The position numbers and the translations under genes were made by a program. From positions 7,997,501 to 8,061,500 of the forward strand of contig NZ_JADOUF010000001.1 of NCBI RefSeq assembly GCF_015751905.1: a stretch of 64,000 nt of DNA, written 5' to 3'. Origin of the DNA: Longispora fulva (GTDB lineage Bacteria > Actinomycetota > Actinomycetes > Mycobacteriales > Micromonosporaceae). Under the pieces are notes generated by a model. It saw only the letters and a list, made by a program, of their open reading frames with translations. It ran no database searches and was not told where the DNA came from. Of this stretch, positions 23,400-32,741 are shown piece after piece. Positions within the stretch are counted from its first letter, which is position 1. Each line of letters opens with the position of its first letter.

Positions 23400-24230
23400 A
23401 TGAAGATCGTCGCCCTCGCCACCTGCGCGAAACTGCCGGAACTCGACGAGGAGGAGCGGCTCGTTCTCGGGCCGCTCTCCGATCTCGGCATCCGTGCCGT
23501 CCCCGCCGTGTGGGACGACCCGACGGTCGACTGGTCGTCGTTCGACCTCACCGTCCTCCGCACCACCTGGGACTACGCCACCCGGCGCGACGAGTTCCTC
23601 ACCTGGGCCCACACGGTCCCCCACCTGCTCAACCCGGCCGCGACGGTCGAGGCGAACACCGACAAGCGGTATCTGGCCTCCCTCGCCGTCCCCACGGTCC
23701 CCACCGTCTTCCTGGCCCCTGGCGAGGCCTTCACGGCCCCCGACGGCGAATACGTCCTCAAGCCCACGGTGAGCGCCGGCAGCCTCGACACGGGCCGCTA
23801 CGGCCCCGCCGACGCGCCCCTGGCCGCCGCGCACGTCGCCCGGCTGCACGCCGCCGGCCGGACGGTGATGGTCCAGCCCTACCTCGCGGCCGTCGACGAC
23901 GCGGGGGAGACGGCTCTCCTGTACTTCAACGGCGAGTTCAGCCACGCGATCCGCAAGGGCCCGATGCTGACCGGCCCCGACCTCGGCACGGACGCGCTGT
24001 TCCACGGGGAGGAGATCACGGCCCGGGTGCCGTCCGCCGCCGAACGGGCGCTGGGCGACGCCCTGGTCGGCACGCTCGACGCACCGCTGTACGCCAGGGT
24101 GGACCTGATCCCCGGCCCGGACGGCACCCCGGTCCTCGTCGAGCTGGAGCTGACCGAGCCGTCGTTGTTCCTCGGCCAGGACGCGGGCGCCCCGGCCCGG
24201 TTCGCCCGCGCGATCGCCGCCCGGCTCTGA
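23400..24230 (+). CDS. ATP-grasp domain protein
   Basis: 276 residues resembling the RimK/DcsG-like ATP-grasp group. Seen are the ATP-binding lysine strand EYVLKPTVSAGSLDTGRY (about residues 117-134), the hinge segment TVMVQPYLAAVDDAGET, FSHAIRKGPML and the metal-binding end VLVELELTEPSLFL. Such enzymes join a carboxylate to an amine or thiol through an acyl-phosphate; DcsG in this group closes the cycloserine ring, but the substrate here cannot be read from sequence. The start ATG follows a GATGTGATGGGCCG leader with no clear Shine-Dalgarno. Confidence 0.82.
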   Translation: MKIVALATCAKLPELDEEERLVLGPLSDLGIRAVPAVWDDPTVDWSSFDLTVLRTTWDYATRRDEFLTWAHTVPHLLNPAATVEANTDKRYLASLAVPTVPTVFLAPGEAFTAPDGEYVLKPTVSAGSLDTGRYGPADAPLAAAHVARLHAAGRTVMVQPYLAAVDDAGETALLYFNGEFSHAIRKGPMLTGPDLGTDALFHGEEITARVPSAAERALGDALVGTLDAPLYARVDLIPGPDGTPVLVELELTEPSLFLGQDAGAPARFARAIAARL

Positions 24231-24353
24231 TCCGCCAGCCGGGGTGGGCGTGGACCCGGACCTGCAGTGCTGTCCGCCCGGCGGCAGCGCAGGAACCGAC
24301 CACGTTTCCCGGAGCGGGTGGCGGGTTAGGGGACGCTGGAGTGCCGCTGGAGA

Positions 24354-24379
24354 CCGGGGCAGGTGTCGCCGTAACCGGA
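24354..24379. repeat. 26-bp dispersed repeat B, copy 1
   Basis: A 26-bp sequence running from ccggggcagg to gtaaccgga recurs exactly, in inverted orientation, at 40883-40908. Both copies lie between convergent genes. The core cgccgtaaccgg also appears in degenerate form near the GATCT-type repeats at 34985-35000 and 55141-55155. Confidence 0.8.
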
Positions 24380-24390
24380 AAAAGGGGTTC

Positions 24391-24426
24391 GGGGTCGGGC
24401 GCCGTCGGGAAACGGCGCCCGGCCCC
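24391..24426. terminator. Bidirectional terminator, ATP-grasp/ABC permease junction
   Basis: 15-bp stem with one G-T pair (arms 24391-24405 and 24412-24426, loop cgggaa). It sits between two convergent genes, 5 nt from the permease stop. Confidence 0.75.
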
Positions 24427-24431
24427 GGTCG

Positions 24432-25328
24432 CTAGGCGTCCGTGATGCCCCACCGGCGGCGGATCGCGCGGTCGGCGAACCCGAACACCGTGTCCACGCC
24501 CAGCCCGATCACCAGGATCACGATCATCGTGGCGATCAGCCCCGGCGCGTCGTTGAACTCCCGGGCGAAGTTCAGGTTCGCGCCCAGCGACGGCTGCCCG
24601 GCGATGCTGACCAGTAGCTCACCGGCCATCAGGCTCCGCCAGGAGAACGCCCAGCCCTGCTTGAGGCCGGCCACGATCGAGGGCAGGGACGCCGGCGCGA
24701 TCACCCGGTAGTACAGCTGGAAGCCGCGCGCGCCGATGTTGCGGCCCGCCTTGAGCAGCAGCGGGGGTACGTAGTCCACACCGGCGATCACCCCGTTCGC
24801 GATCGACGGGGCGGCCCCGATGACCACGACGAACATGATCGCGCTCTCGGTGAGCTTGTAGAGCAGGATCGCCAGCGGGAACCAGGCGATCGACGGCATC
24901 GTCTGCAACGCCGTGATCATGGAGCCCACCGCGGCCCGCAGCAGTTTCACGCGGGCGACGGCGAACCCGACCACGAACCCCACCCCGACGGACAGCAGGA
25001 ACCCGAGCAGCGCCCGGCGCATCGTGGTGAGGACCGAGTGCCAGAAGTGCCAGGTCCCGGCGTCCTTCCACAGCTGGGCGAAGCTGTCGGCCGGCGAGGC
25101 CAGCGCGTAGGAGGGCCGGAACTCCGTCCAGACGGCGATCTGCCAGACGAGCAGCACGAGGCCGAGCGCGAGCAGCTTCGGCCACAGGCCGGCCCACAGG
25201 GACCTGGTGCGCCGCCGGCGCGGACGCGGACCCGGGGCGAGGAAGCCCGCGTCGAAGGCCATGATCCCGGAGCCCGGATCAGGCGCTGGTGCGTCGGTCG
25301 TCGTGTGGGTCACGGTGTCACCCGACAT
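24432..25328 (-). CDS. ABC transporter permease, sulfonate/nitrate (NitT/TauT) type
   Basis: 298 residues with about six membrane segments after an N-terminal cytoplasmic extension of about 45 residues ending in an Arg cluster. The BPD_transp_1 coupling motif is visible (GAAPSIANGVIAGVDYVPPLLLKAGRN region). The start overlaps the ATPase gene by 11 nt. With the adjacent ATPase and lipoprotein it forms a complete importer. The substrate is probably an aliphatic sulfonate, taurine or nitrate by family, not provable here. Confidence 0.93.
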   Translation of the reverse strand: MSGDTVTHTTTDAPAPDPGSGIMAFDAGFLAPGPRPRRRRTRSLWAGLWPKLLALGLVLLVWQIAVWTEFRPSYALASPADSFAQLWKDAGTWHFWHSVLTTMRRALLGFLLSVGVGFVVGFAVARVKLLRAAVGSMITALQTMPSIAWFPLAILLYKLTESAIMFVVVIGAAPSIANGVIAGVDYVPPLLLKAGRNIGARGFQLYYRVIAPASLPSIVAGLKQGWAFSWRSLMAGELLVSIAGQPSLGANLNFAREFNDAPGLIATMIVILVIGLGVDTVFGFADRAIRRRWGITDA

Positions 25329-26052
25329 GCTGGGCCACCTCCTCGCGGAGCCGGTCGGTGACCTCGGCGGCCAGCGCCGAGACCTCGGGGGAGTCGATCC
25401 GGCGTGGCCGGGGGATGTCCACCGAGCCCTGCCACTTGAGCCGGCCGGGCCGGCTGGACAGCAGGACGATCCTGTCGCCCAGCCGGGCGGCCTCGCGGAC
25501 GTTGTGCGTCACGAACAGCACGGTCAGCCCGCGCTCCTGGGTGATCCGCTCCAGCTCGTCGTGCAGCAGGTCGCGGGTCATGGCGTCCAGCGCGCCGAAC
25601 GGCTCGTCCATCAGCAGCACGGGGGAGTCCAGCGCCAGGGTGCGGGCCAGGGCGACCCGCTGCCGCATGCCGCCGGACAGCTCGTGCGGCCGTTTGCCGG
25701 CGAAGTCGGACAGGTTCACCGTGGCCAGCAGCTCGGCCACCCGGGCCTCGCGGGCGGGCCTGGGCACCTTGCGCAGCTTCAGGGGCAGGCCCACGTTGCC
25801 CGCGACGGTCAGCCACGGGAACAACGCCGGCTCCTGGAACATGAGCGCCGGGTTGGGGCCGGCCTCGATGATGCCCGAGCTGGGGGTGTCGAGGCCTGCG
25901 ACCAGGGACAGCAGGGTGCTCTTCCCGCAGCCGGACGCGCCGACGATGCAGACGAACTCGCCGGGGGAGACGTCCAGGGACAACCGGTCCAGCGCGGTCA
26001 CGGCCTCGGGGCCGTGACCGAAGGTCCGACTGACCTCCCGGATGGAGATCAT
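25318..26052 (-). CDS. ABC transporter ATP-binding protein, NitT/TauT type
   Basis: 244 residues from ATG 26052. Walker A GASGCGKST (about residues 38-46), the Q-loop MFQEPALFPW, signature LSGGMRQRV, Walker B VLLMDEPFGALD and H-loop VTHNVREA are all intact. It energises uptake by the neighbouring permease. The start overlaps the binding-protein stop as ATGA, so translation is coupled. Confidence 0.95.
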   Translation of the reverse strand: MISIREVSRTFGHGPEAVTALDRLSLDVSPGEFVCIVGASGCGKSTLLSLVAGLDTPSSGIIEAGPNPALMFQEPALFPWLTVAGNVGLPLKLRKVPRPAREARVAELLATVNLSDFAGKRPHELSGGMRQRVALARTLALDSPVLLMDEPFGALDAMTRDLLHDELERITQERGLTVLFVTHNVREAARLGDRIVLLSSRPGRLKWQGSVDIPRPRRIDSPEVSALAAEVTDRLREEVAQHVG

Positions 26053-27080
26053 GACTTCACCGAGGGCTTTCCGTTCGCCTTGAGGACCTCGTTGAGCAGG
26101 CTCAGGTCGTAGAGCCCCTTGAGTTCGGTCTTGTCGAGCAGCCCGACGGCCGTGGCGTGGTCGGCACCGCTGACCAGAGAGGACGCGATCGGGTCGTTGG
26201 TGAACTCCAGCGTCTTCCACGCCGCGGCGATCTGCTTGGGGTCCAGCGGCTTGCCGGTGAGCTTGCCGATCCCCTCGGAGACGGCCTTCTGGGCGTCCTC
26301 CGGGTGCGCGTTGACGAACTCGTTGGCGGCGACCTGGCCGGCGATCAGGTTCTTCACGACGTCGCGGTGCTTCTTGAGGAAGTCGGCGCGCACGACCAGG
26401 TTGGTGATCACGAAGCGCTTGTCCGGCCACAGGTCCCGCTCGTCGACCAGGACCTTGCCGCCGGCGGCGACGAGCCGGCTCGCGAACGGCTCCGGCACCC
26501 ACGCGCCGTCGATGGCGTTGTTGTTGAACGCGTCGACCGTGACGCTGTTCTCCTGCGGGACGACGTTCACGTCGCCGCCGCCCTCCTTGGTGGCGGTCAG
26601 CCCGTGCTCCTTGAGCCAGAACCGCAGGGCCACGTCCTGGGTGTTGCCCAGCTGCGGCGTCGCGATCTTCTTGCCCTTGAGCTGCGCCGGGTCGGTGATG
26701 CCGGGCTTCACGACGAACGCGACCCCGCCGGACGCCGAGCCGGAGATCACCCGGATCGCCTCGCCCTTGGACTTGGCGAAGGCGTTCACGGTCGGGTTCG
26801 GCCCGATGTAGACGGCGTCGACCGCGTCGGAGAACAGCGCCTCGACGGCGGCCGGGCCGGCGTTGAAGGTGCTCGTCTTGAGTTCGACGTTCGCGCCGAG
26901 CTTCTCGGCGAACAGGCCCTTCTCGACGCCGACGATCGCCGAGGCGTGGGTGAGGTTGGGGAAGTAGCCGAGGCGCAGCGTCGTCTTGCCGGCCGGGGAC
27001 TCGTCGGACGAACCGCAGCCCGTGAGCAGTGTTGTCGCCAGGATCCCGAGCACCGCCGTCGCGCCGAGCAGACGTCTCAT
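26049..27080 (-). CDS. ABC transporter substrate-binding lipoprotein, SsuA/NMT1-like
   Basis: 343 residues. The signal MRRLLGATAVLG ends in LLTGC (Cys about 22), a lipobox. The mature domain starts LRLGYFPNLTHASAIVGVEKGLF, typical of aliphatic-sulfonate and nitrate binding proteins. ATG 27080 has AAGGA 7-8 nt upstream; GTG 27083 is in frame. It is the first gene of a lipoprotein-ATPase-permease operon. No assimilation enzyme is adjacent to fix the substrate. Confidence 0.93.
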   Translation of the reverse strand: MRRLLGATAVLGILATTLLTGCGSSDESPAGKTTLRLGYFPNLTHASAIVGVEKGLFAEKLGANVELKTSTFNAGPAAVEALFSDAVDAVYIGPNPTVNAFAKSKGEAIRVISGSASGGVAFVVKPGITDPAQLKGKKIATPQLGNTQDVALRFWLKEHGLTATKEGGGDVNVVPQENSVTVDAFNNNAIDGAWVPEPFASRLVAAGGKVLVDERDLWPDKRFVITNLVVRADFLKKHRDVVKNLIAGQVAANEFVNAHPEDAQKAVSEGIGKLTGKPLDPKQIAAAWKTLEFTNDPIASSLVSGADHATAVGLLDKTELKGLYDLSLLNEVLKANGKPSVKS

Positions 27081-27103
27081 CACGCTGTCCTTCCCTATAA
27101 TCT

Positions 27104-27118
27104 CTACTTAGTTAGTAG
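27104..27118. promoter_or_regulatory. Inverted repeat upstream of the sulfonate/nitrate-type transporter
   Basis: CTACT-N5-AGTAG, a perfect 5-bp dyad 24 nt upstream of the lipoprotein start, in an unusually AT-rich stretch that also contains TATAAT (27096-27101, plus strand). The position is right for a repressor operator overlapping the transporter promoter. The regulator is unknown. Confidence 0.45.
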
Positions 27119-27161
27119 GGATAATGGGTGACCGGATACCCGACGTCAACTCGTCTTTTGG

Positions 27162-28070
27162 TTAACCCTTGGTACGCAACTCGTTCCACACGGCGAGCGT
27201 CGCGATCCAGACAGCGCAGGCCCCGGCCATGTGCGCGCCGACCAGAATGACCGGTAGGTGGGTGAAATACTGGACGAATCCAATAATTCCCTGCGCCAGT
27301 TCGACCACGACCAGAATGCCGACCGCCCGGCTGGGGGCGTTTGTCGCCTTCAACGCCAGCCACAGCGCGAGCGTGAGTCCGACCAGCAGGAACACGGCGT
27401 CGGTGTGCAGTTGGGCGACGGCCTGGGGGTCGAACCCGGTCCGGGCGGCCTTGACGTCACCCGCGTGCGGCCCGCTGCCGCTCACCACGGTGCCGAGCAG
27501 GAGCACGGCCGCGCTGGTGCCACACAGGGCCCAGACCAGGGCCCGCAGCGGTCCCGGCACGACCCACGCCGCCGGCTTGTCTTTCCTGACACGGGCATAG
27601 AGGGTGTACGCCGGCACCAGTGCCACCATCGACAACAGGAAGTGGCTGGCCACGATCCACGGGTTGAGCGTCATCCGCACGGTGACCCCGCCGACCACGG
27701 CCTGCGCGGCCACGGCGGCGACCACGAGCGCGCCGGGCACGATCAGTTCGCGCCGCTTGTGCAGTACGGCGAGGACGAGCGCCGCGATGGCGAGCGGTCC
27801 GACGATCCCGATCAGGGTCCGGTTGCCGAACTCGATCAGGCCGTGCACCCCCAGCTCCCGCGTCGGGGTGTAGGACCCGTCCGTGCACTGCGGCCAGGTG
27901 TCGCAGCCCAGCCCCGAGCCGGTGAGCCGCACGGCTCCGCCGGTCACGACGATCAGGGCGTTGGCGATGAGCGAGGCGAGCGCGACCCGCGTGAGTAGTA
28001 CTGGGCTCCGGAACACCGACACAGCGTAGAAGTTCCGCCCGGCGACCCCGGGAGCGGGGCCGCCGGGCAC
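27162..28070 (-). CDS. ctaA: Haem a synthase (COX15/CtaA family)
   Basis: 302 residues with eight membrane segments. The signature GGAVRLTGSGLGCDTWPQC is present after the first span, with histidines in HGLIEFGNR, ASHFLLS, LHTDAVF and VGAHMAG that match the haem ligands of the family. It oxidises haem o to haem a for cytochrome oxidase. The GTG at 28070 is the longest start; GTG 28022 (VSVFRSP) is a shorter possibility and neither has a clear ribosome binding site. Divergent from sufR. Confidence 0.93.
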   Translation of the reverse strand: MPGGPAPGVAGRNFYAVSVFRSPVLLTRVALASLIANALIVVTGGAVRLTGSGLGCDTWPQCTDGSYTPTRELGVHGLIEFGNRTLIGIVGPLAIAALVLAVLHKRRELIVPGALVVAAVAAQAVVGGVTVRMTLNPWIVASHFLLSMVALVPAYTLYARVRKDKPAAWVVPGPLRALVWALCGTSAAVLLLGTVVSGSGPHAGDVKAARTGFDPQAVAQLHTDAVFLLVGLTLALWLALKATNAPSRAVGILVVVELAQGIIGFVQYFTHLPVILVGAHMAGACAVWIATLAVWNELRTKG

Positions 28071-28207
28071 CCGAACCGCTACCCCCGTGGCAGTGGTGCG
28101 GGCAGGGGGTGCTCGAGCACCCTGTGGGCCCGGACGGCAGATCGGCAGCCCGACCTCCCTGCTCAGGGCGAGCGTCGCTGGAGCCGCACCGCGGACCTCC
28201 GGTAGTA

Positions 28208-28260
28208 TTGAACGCGTTCAACTCGGGCTGACGGTACCAGAAAAATTTGAACGCGTTCAA
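28208..28260. promoter_or_regulatory. Twin 14-bp palindromes between ctaA and sufR
   Basis: The perfect palindrome TTGAACGCGTTCAA occurs at 28208-28221 and 28247-28260, 39 bp apart start to start. Two exact copies imply a dimeric regulator binding in tandem. They are 65-117 nt upstream of the sufR start and 138 nt from the longest ctaA start, so either gene could be the target. Confidence 0.7.
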
Positions 28261-28288
28261 GGGTGTTCGGGGTCACTGTCGGTCGGGT

Positions 28289-28328
28289 TTGCCCTGAGCC
28301 CCTGAAATAAGTGACACTGGTGTTGTGA
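28289..28328 (+). promoter_or_regulatory. Candidate suf promoter with SufR-type operator
   Basis: ACACT-N5-TGTGA lies at 28314-28328, its right arm starting one base before and covering the GTG start codon of sufR. This matches the motif reported for mycobacterial SufR as I recall it. TTGCCC at 28289 and GACACT at 28313 (18-nt spacer) could be -35 and -10 of a leaderless transcript starting at the GTG. No Shine-Dalgarno precedes sufR, which agrees. Confidence 0.65.
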
Positions 28329-29052
28329 AAAAGGTGGCGGCGGAGCTGAGTGCCTCGCCCCTCCCTGCCGTGGGCGGGGCGGGCGTGGACGTGCGCACCC
28401 GCGACCGGGTCGCCCAGCTCCTGCTGGAGAACGGCGCGGCGACCGCCGCCGAACTCGGCGGGACCCTGGGCCTGAGCCCCGCGGCGATCCGCAGACACCT
28501 CGACGCGATGCACGCCGACGGCCTGATCGAGTGCCGCGACCGCCCGAGCCGCGTCCAGCGCGGCCGGGGCCGTCCCGCGAAGGCCTTCGAGCTCACCGAC
28601 GCCGGCCGGGCCGCCGGTGGCCCGCACACCTACGACGACCTCGCCCGCGACGCGCTGCGCTGGATCGCGCAGCACGGCGGCACCGGGGCGGTCAACGCGT
28701 TCCTCGCCGAGCAGGTCGCCGGGCTCGAGACCCGGGCCCGCGCGGCGATGGCCGACGCGGGTGACGAGCCTCTCGCCCGCGCGGAGGCCCTCGCCGGCGC
28801 GCTGTCGGCCGAGGGATACGCTGCCGGCGCGACCGCGATCGCCTCCGGCGGGCAGCTGTGCCAGCACCACTGCCCGGTGGCGCACGTCGCCGCCGAGTTC
28901 CCGCAGCTCTGCGAGGCAGAGACGCAGGTGATCAGCCGGCTCGTCGGCACGCACGTGCAACGACTGGCCACCATCGCAAACGGCGACGGGGTGTGCACCA
29001 CGTACATCCCGGACCCGAGAAGAGCCACCCCCGAGAGCGTGAGGACATACTC

Positions 29053-29056
<4 letters not shown>
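28325..29056 (+). CDS. sufR: Fe-S cluster-responsive repressor SufR
   Basis: 243 residues: an N-terminal winged helix-turn-helix ([19 protein letters not shown], then [13 protein letters not shown]) and a C-terminal cluster-binding region with cysteines in [18 protein letters not shown] and GDGVCTT. SufR represses the suf operon when it carries an Fe-S cluster. It is the first gene of the operon; its stop overlaps the sufB start as ATGA. The GTG start is overlapped by a likely SufR operator, suggesting autoregulation. Confidence 0.93.
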
Positions 29057-30480
<1,424 letters not shown>

Positions 30481-30531
30481 CGCCGCCGGCCTGACCTCCA
30501 CGAACGTTTGAAGATGGGAGCTCCGCTCAGA

Positions 30532-31674
30532 ATGACTGCCACTGTTATCCCGCCGAAGACCCGCGCGCAGGAGCTTCGCTCGTACGAACCCGCCGACTTC
30601 CCGGCCCTCAACGGCCGGGAGGAGGAGTGGAGGTTCACCCCGCTCAAGCGTCTGCTCGGCCTCGCCGACGGGGACGCGGCGGGGGCGGCGGCCGGCCCAC
30701 GGCACGAGTACGCCCAGAACCTGCCCGGGGTCACCGTCGGCGAGATCGCCAAGGGTGACGCCCGGTTCGGCGCGACGCTCGTCCCGTTCGACCGGCCGAG
30801 CGCCCTCGCCTACGCGGGCGCCGAGAAGGCCCTGCTCATCGAGATCGGCCGCGAGGCGGTCCCGGCGGAGCCCGTCTCCGTGCGGGTGATCGGCGGCGGC
30901 GTCGACGGGGTCGCCCACGGGCACACCGTGATCGACGTCGGCCCGATGGCCGAGGTCGCCGTGATCCTGGAGCAGTCCGGCCCGGCCGTGCTCGGCGACA
31001 ACGTCGAGGTCCTCGTCGCCGACAGCGCCCGGCTCACCCTGGTCACGGTCGCCGACTGGGACCGCGAGTCGGTGCAGGCCCAGCACGTGAAGTTCCGGCT
31101 CGGCCGCGACGCCAAGGTCACGCACGTGCAGGTGACGCTCGGCGGGGACCTGGTCCGGCAGTACACCTCCGCTGAGTACACCGGGCGGGGTGGTGACTTC
31201 GAGAGCTTCGGCCTCTACTTCGCCGACGCCGGCCAGCACCAGGAGCACCGGCTCCTCGTCGACCACACCGTGCCCGACTGCCGCAGCCACGTGACCTACC
31301 GGGGCGCGCTGCAGGGCGAGGGCGCGCACACCGTCTGGGTCGGCGACGTGCTGATCCGCACGGAGGCGACCGGCACGGACACGTACGAGATCAACCGGAA
31401 CCTGATCCTCACCGACGGCGCGCGCGCCGACTCGATCCCGAACCTGGAGATCGAGACCGGCGAGGTCGTCGGGGCTGGACACGCGAGCGCGACCGGCCGG
31501 TTCGACGACGAGCACCTGTTCTACCTGATGAGCCGGGGCATCACCGAGCCCGAGGCCCGTCGCCTGGTGGTCCGGGGCTTCTTCGCCGAGCTGCTGGCGA
31601 AGATCCCGGCCGAGGAGCTGCGCGAGCGGCTCAGCGCGGTGATCGACGCCCGGCTCACGGCGGTGGGTGAATGA
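30532..31674 (+). CDS. sufD: Fe-S cluster assembly protein SufD
   Basis: 380 residues from ATG 30532. It shows the SufD start region (EEEWRFTPLKRLLGL) and a C-terminal SufBD core ([23 protein letters not shown]). SufD pairs with SufB on the SufC ATPase. GGGAG at about 30516 is 10 nt upstream of ATG 30532; ATG 30514 is an alternative. The stop overlaps the next gene as ATGA. Confidence 0.96.
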   Translation: MTATVIPPKTRAQELRSYEPADFPALNGREEEWRFTPLKRLLGLADGDAAGAAAGPRHEYAQNLPGVTVGEIAKGDARFGATLVPFDRPSALAYAGAEKALLIEIGREAVPAEPVSVRVIGGGVDGVAHGHTVIDVGPMAEVAVILEQSGPAVLGDNVEVLVADSARLTLVTVADWDRESVQAQHVKFRLGRDAKVTHVQVTLGGDLVRQYTSAEYTGRGGDFESFGLYFADAGQHQEHRLLVDHTVPDCRSHVTYRGALQGEGAHTVWVGDVLIRTEATGTDTYEINRNLILTDGARADSIPNLEIETGEVVGAGHASATGRFDDEHLFYLMSRGITEPEARRLVVRGFFAELLAKIPAEELRERLSAVIDARLTAVGE

Positions 31675-31982
31675 CCCGGATCTGTTCCGTGGACGATGTG
31701 CCCAAGGGGGCCGTCGTCCGGGCGGAGATCGACGGCACGGCCATCGCGGTCGTGCACGCCGAGGACGACAACTTCTACGCCATCCGTGACGAGTGCTCGC
31801 ACGCCGCGATCGCCCTGTCGGAGGGCGAGGTCGACGGCTGCACGATCGAGTGCTGGCTGCACGGTTCGCGGTTCGACCTGCGGACGGGCGAGCCGTCCGG
31901 CCTGCCGGCCACCGAGCCGGTCCCTGTTTACCCCGTCGAGGTGCGTGACGGCGAGATTCACATTGGAGTGGTGGGCAAGTGA
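31671..31982 (+). CDS. Rieske-type ferredoxin in the suf operon
   Basis: 103 residues, a single Rieske domain. The ligand pairs are CSH (in RDECSHAAI) and CWLH (in IECWLHGSRFD), both complete. Such proteins are often named after the ferredoxin of aromatic-ring dioxygenases, but no dioxygenase is nearby. Its place between sufD and sufC, overlapping both by 4 nt, implies a role with the Suf machinery, perhaps as electron donor or cluster recipient; this is inference supported by the same order in other actinobacteria. Confidence 0.92.
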   Translation: MTRICSVDDVPKGAVVRAEIDGTAIAVVHAEDDNFYAIRDECSHAAIALSEGEVDGCTIECWLHGSRFDLRTGEPSGLPATEPVPVYPVEVRDGEIHIGVVGK

Positions 31983-32740
31983 GCGTTCTGGAGATCAAGG
32001 ACCTGCAGGTCGCGGTCAAGCTGGCCGAGGGTGAGCTGAAGCCGATCCTGTCCGGGGTCAACCTGACGATCCGGGCCGGCGAGACCCACGCGATCATGGG
32101 TCCGAACGGCTCGGGCAAGTCCACGCTCGCGTACTCGATCGCCGGGCACCCGAAGTACCAGATCACCGGGGGCTCGGTGACCCTCGACGGGCACAACGTC
32201 CTCGAGATGACCGTGGACGAGCGGGCGCGCGCCGGCCTCTTCCTGGCCATGCAGTACCCGGTGGAGGTGCCCGGCGTCAGCGTCGCGAACTTCCTCCGCA
32301 CCGCCAAGACCGCCATCGACGGCGAGGCGCCGAAGCTGCGCACCTGGGCCAAGGAGCTCAAGGACGCCATGGCGGCCGTGCAGATGGACCCGGCGTTCGC
32401 CCAGCGCAACGTCAACGAGGGCTTCTCCGGCGGCGAGAAGAAGCGGCACGAGATCGTGCAGCTCGAGCTGCTCAAGCCGAAGATGGCGATCCTCGACGAG
32501 ACCGACTCCGGCCTCGACATCGACGCCCTGCGCGTCGTGTCCGAGGGCATCAACCGGGTCAAGGAGCGCGGCGAGACCGGCCTGCTGCTGATCACGCACT
32601 ACACCCGGATCCTGCGGTACGTGAAGCCCGACTTCGTGCACGTCTTCGTCGGCGGCCGCATCGTCGAGCAGGGCGGCCCGGAGCTGGCCGAGCACCTCGA
32701 GGCCAAGGGCTACGAGCGGTTCCTCCCGACAGGAGTCTGA
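31979..32740 (+). CDS. sufC: Fe-S cluster assembly ATPase SufC
   Basis: 253 residues. Walker A GPNGSGKST, signature FSGGEKKRHEI and Walker B MAILDETDSGLDIDAL are present; the ETDSGLD form is typical of SufC rather than transport ATPases. It drives conformational change in SufBD. Start GTG overlaps the preceding stop by 4 nt. Confidence 0.98.
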   Translation: MSVLEIKDLQVAVKLAEGELKPILSGVNLTIRAGETHAIMGPNGSGKSTLAYSIAGHPKYQITGGSVTLDGHNVLEMTVDERARAGLFLAMQYPVEVPGVSVANFLRTAKTAIDGEAPKLRTWAKELKDAMAAVQMDPAFAQRNVNEGFSGGEKKRHEIVQLELLKPKMAILDETDSGLDIDALRVVSEGINRVKERGETGLLLITHYTRILRYVKPDFVHVFVGGRIVEQGGPELAEHLEAKGYERFLPTGV

Positions 32741-32741
32741 C

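Noticed and set aside
23400-24230. Cycloserine-type biosynthesis from the ATP-grasp gene
   Set aside because: Only the DcsG-like fold is recognisable; none of the partner enzymes (O-ureidoserine synthesis, racemase, arginase-like) is in the window.
28208-28260. LexA/SOS box reading of TTGAACGCGTTCAA
   Set aside because: The actinobacterial SOS box has GAAC-N4-GTTC; here only two bases separate GAAC and GTTC.
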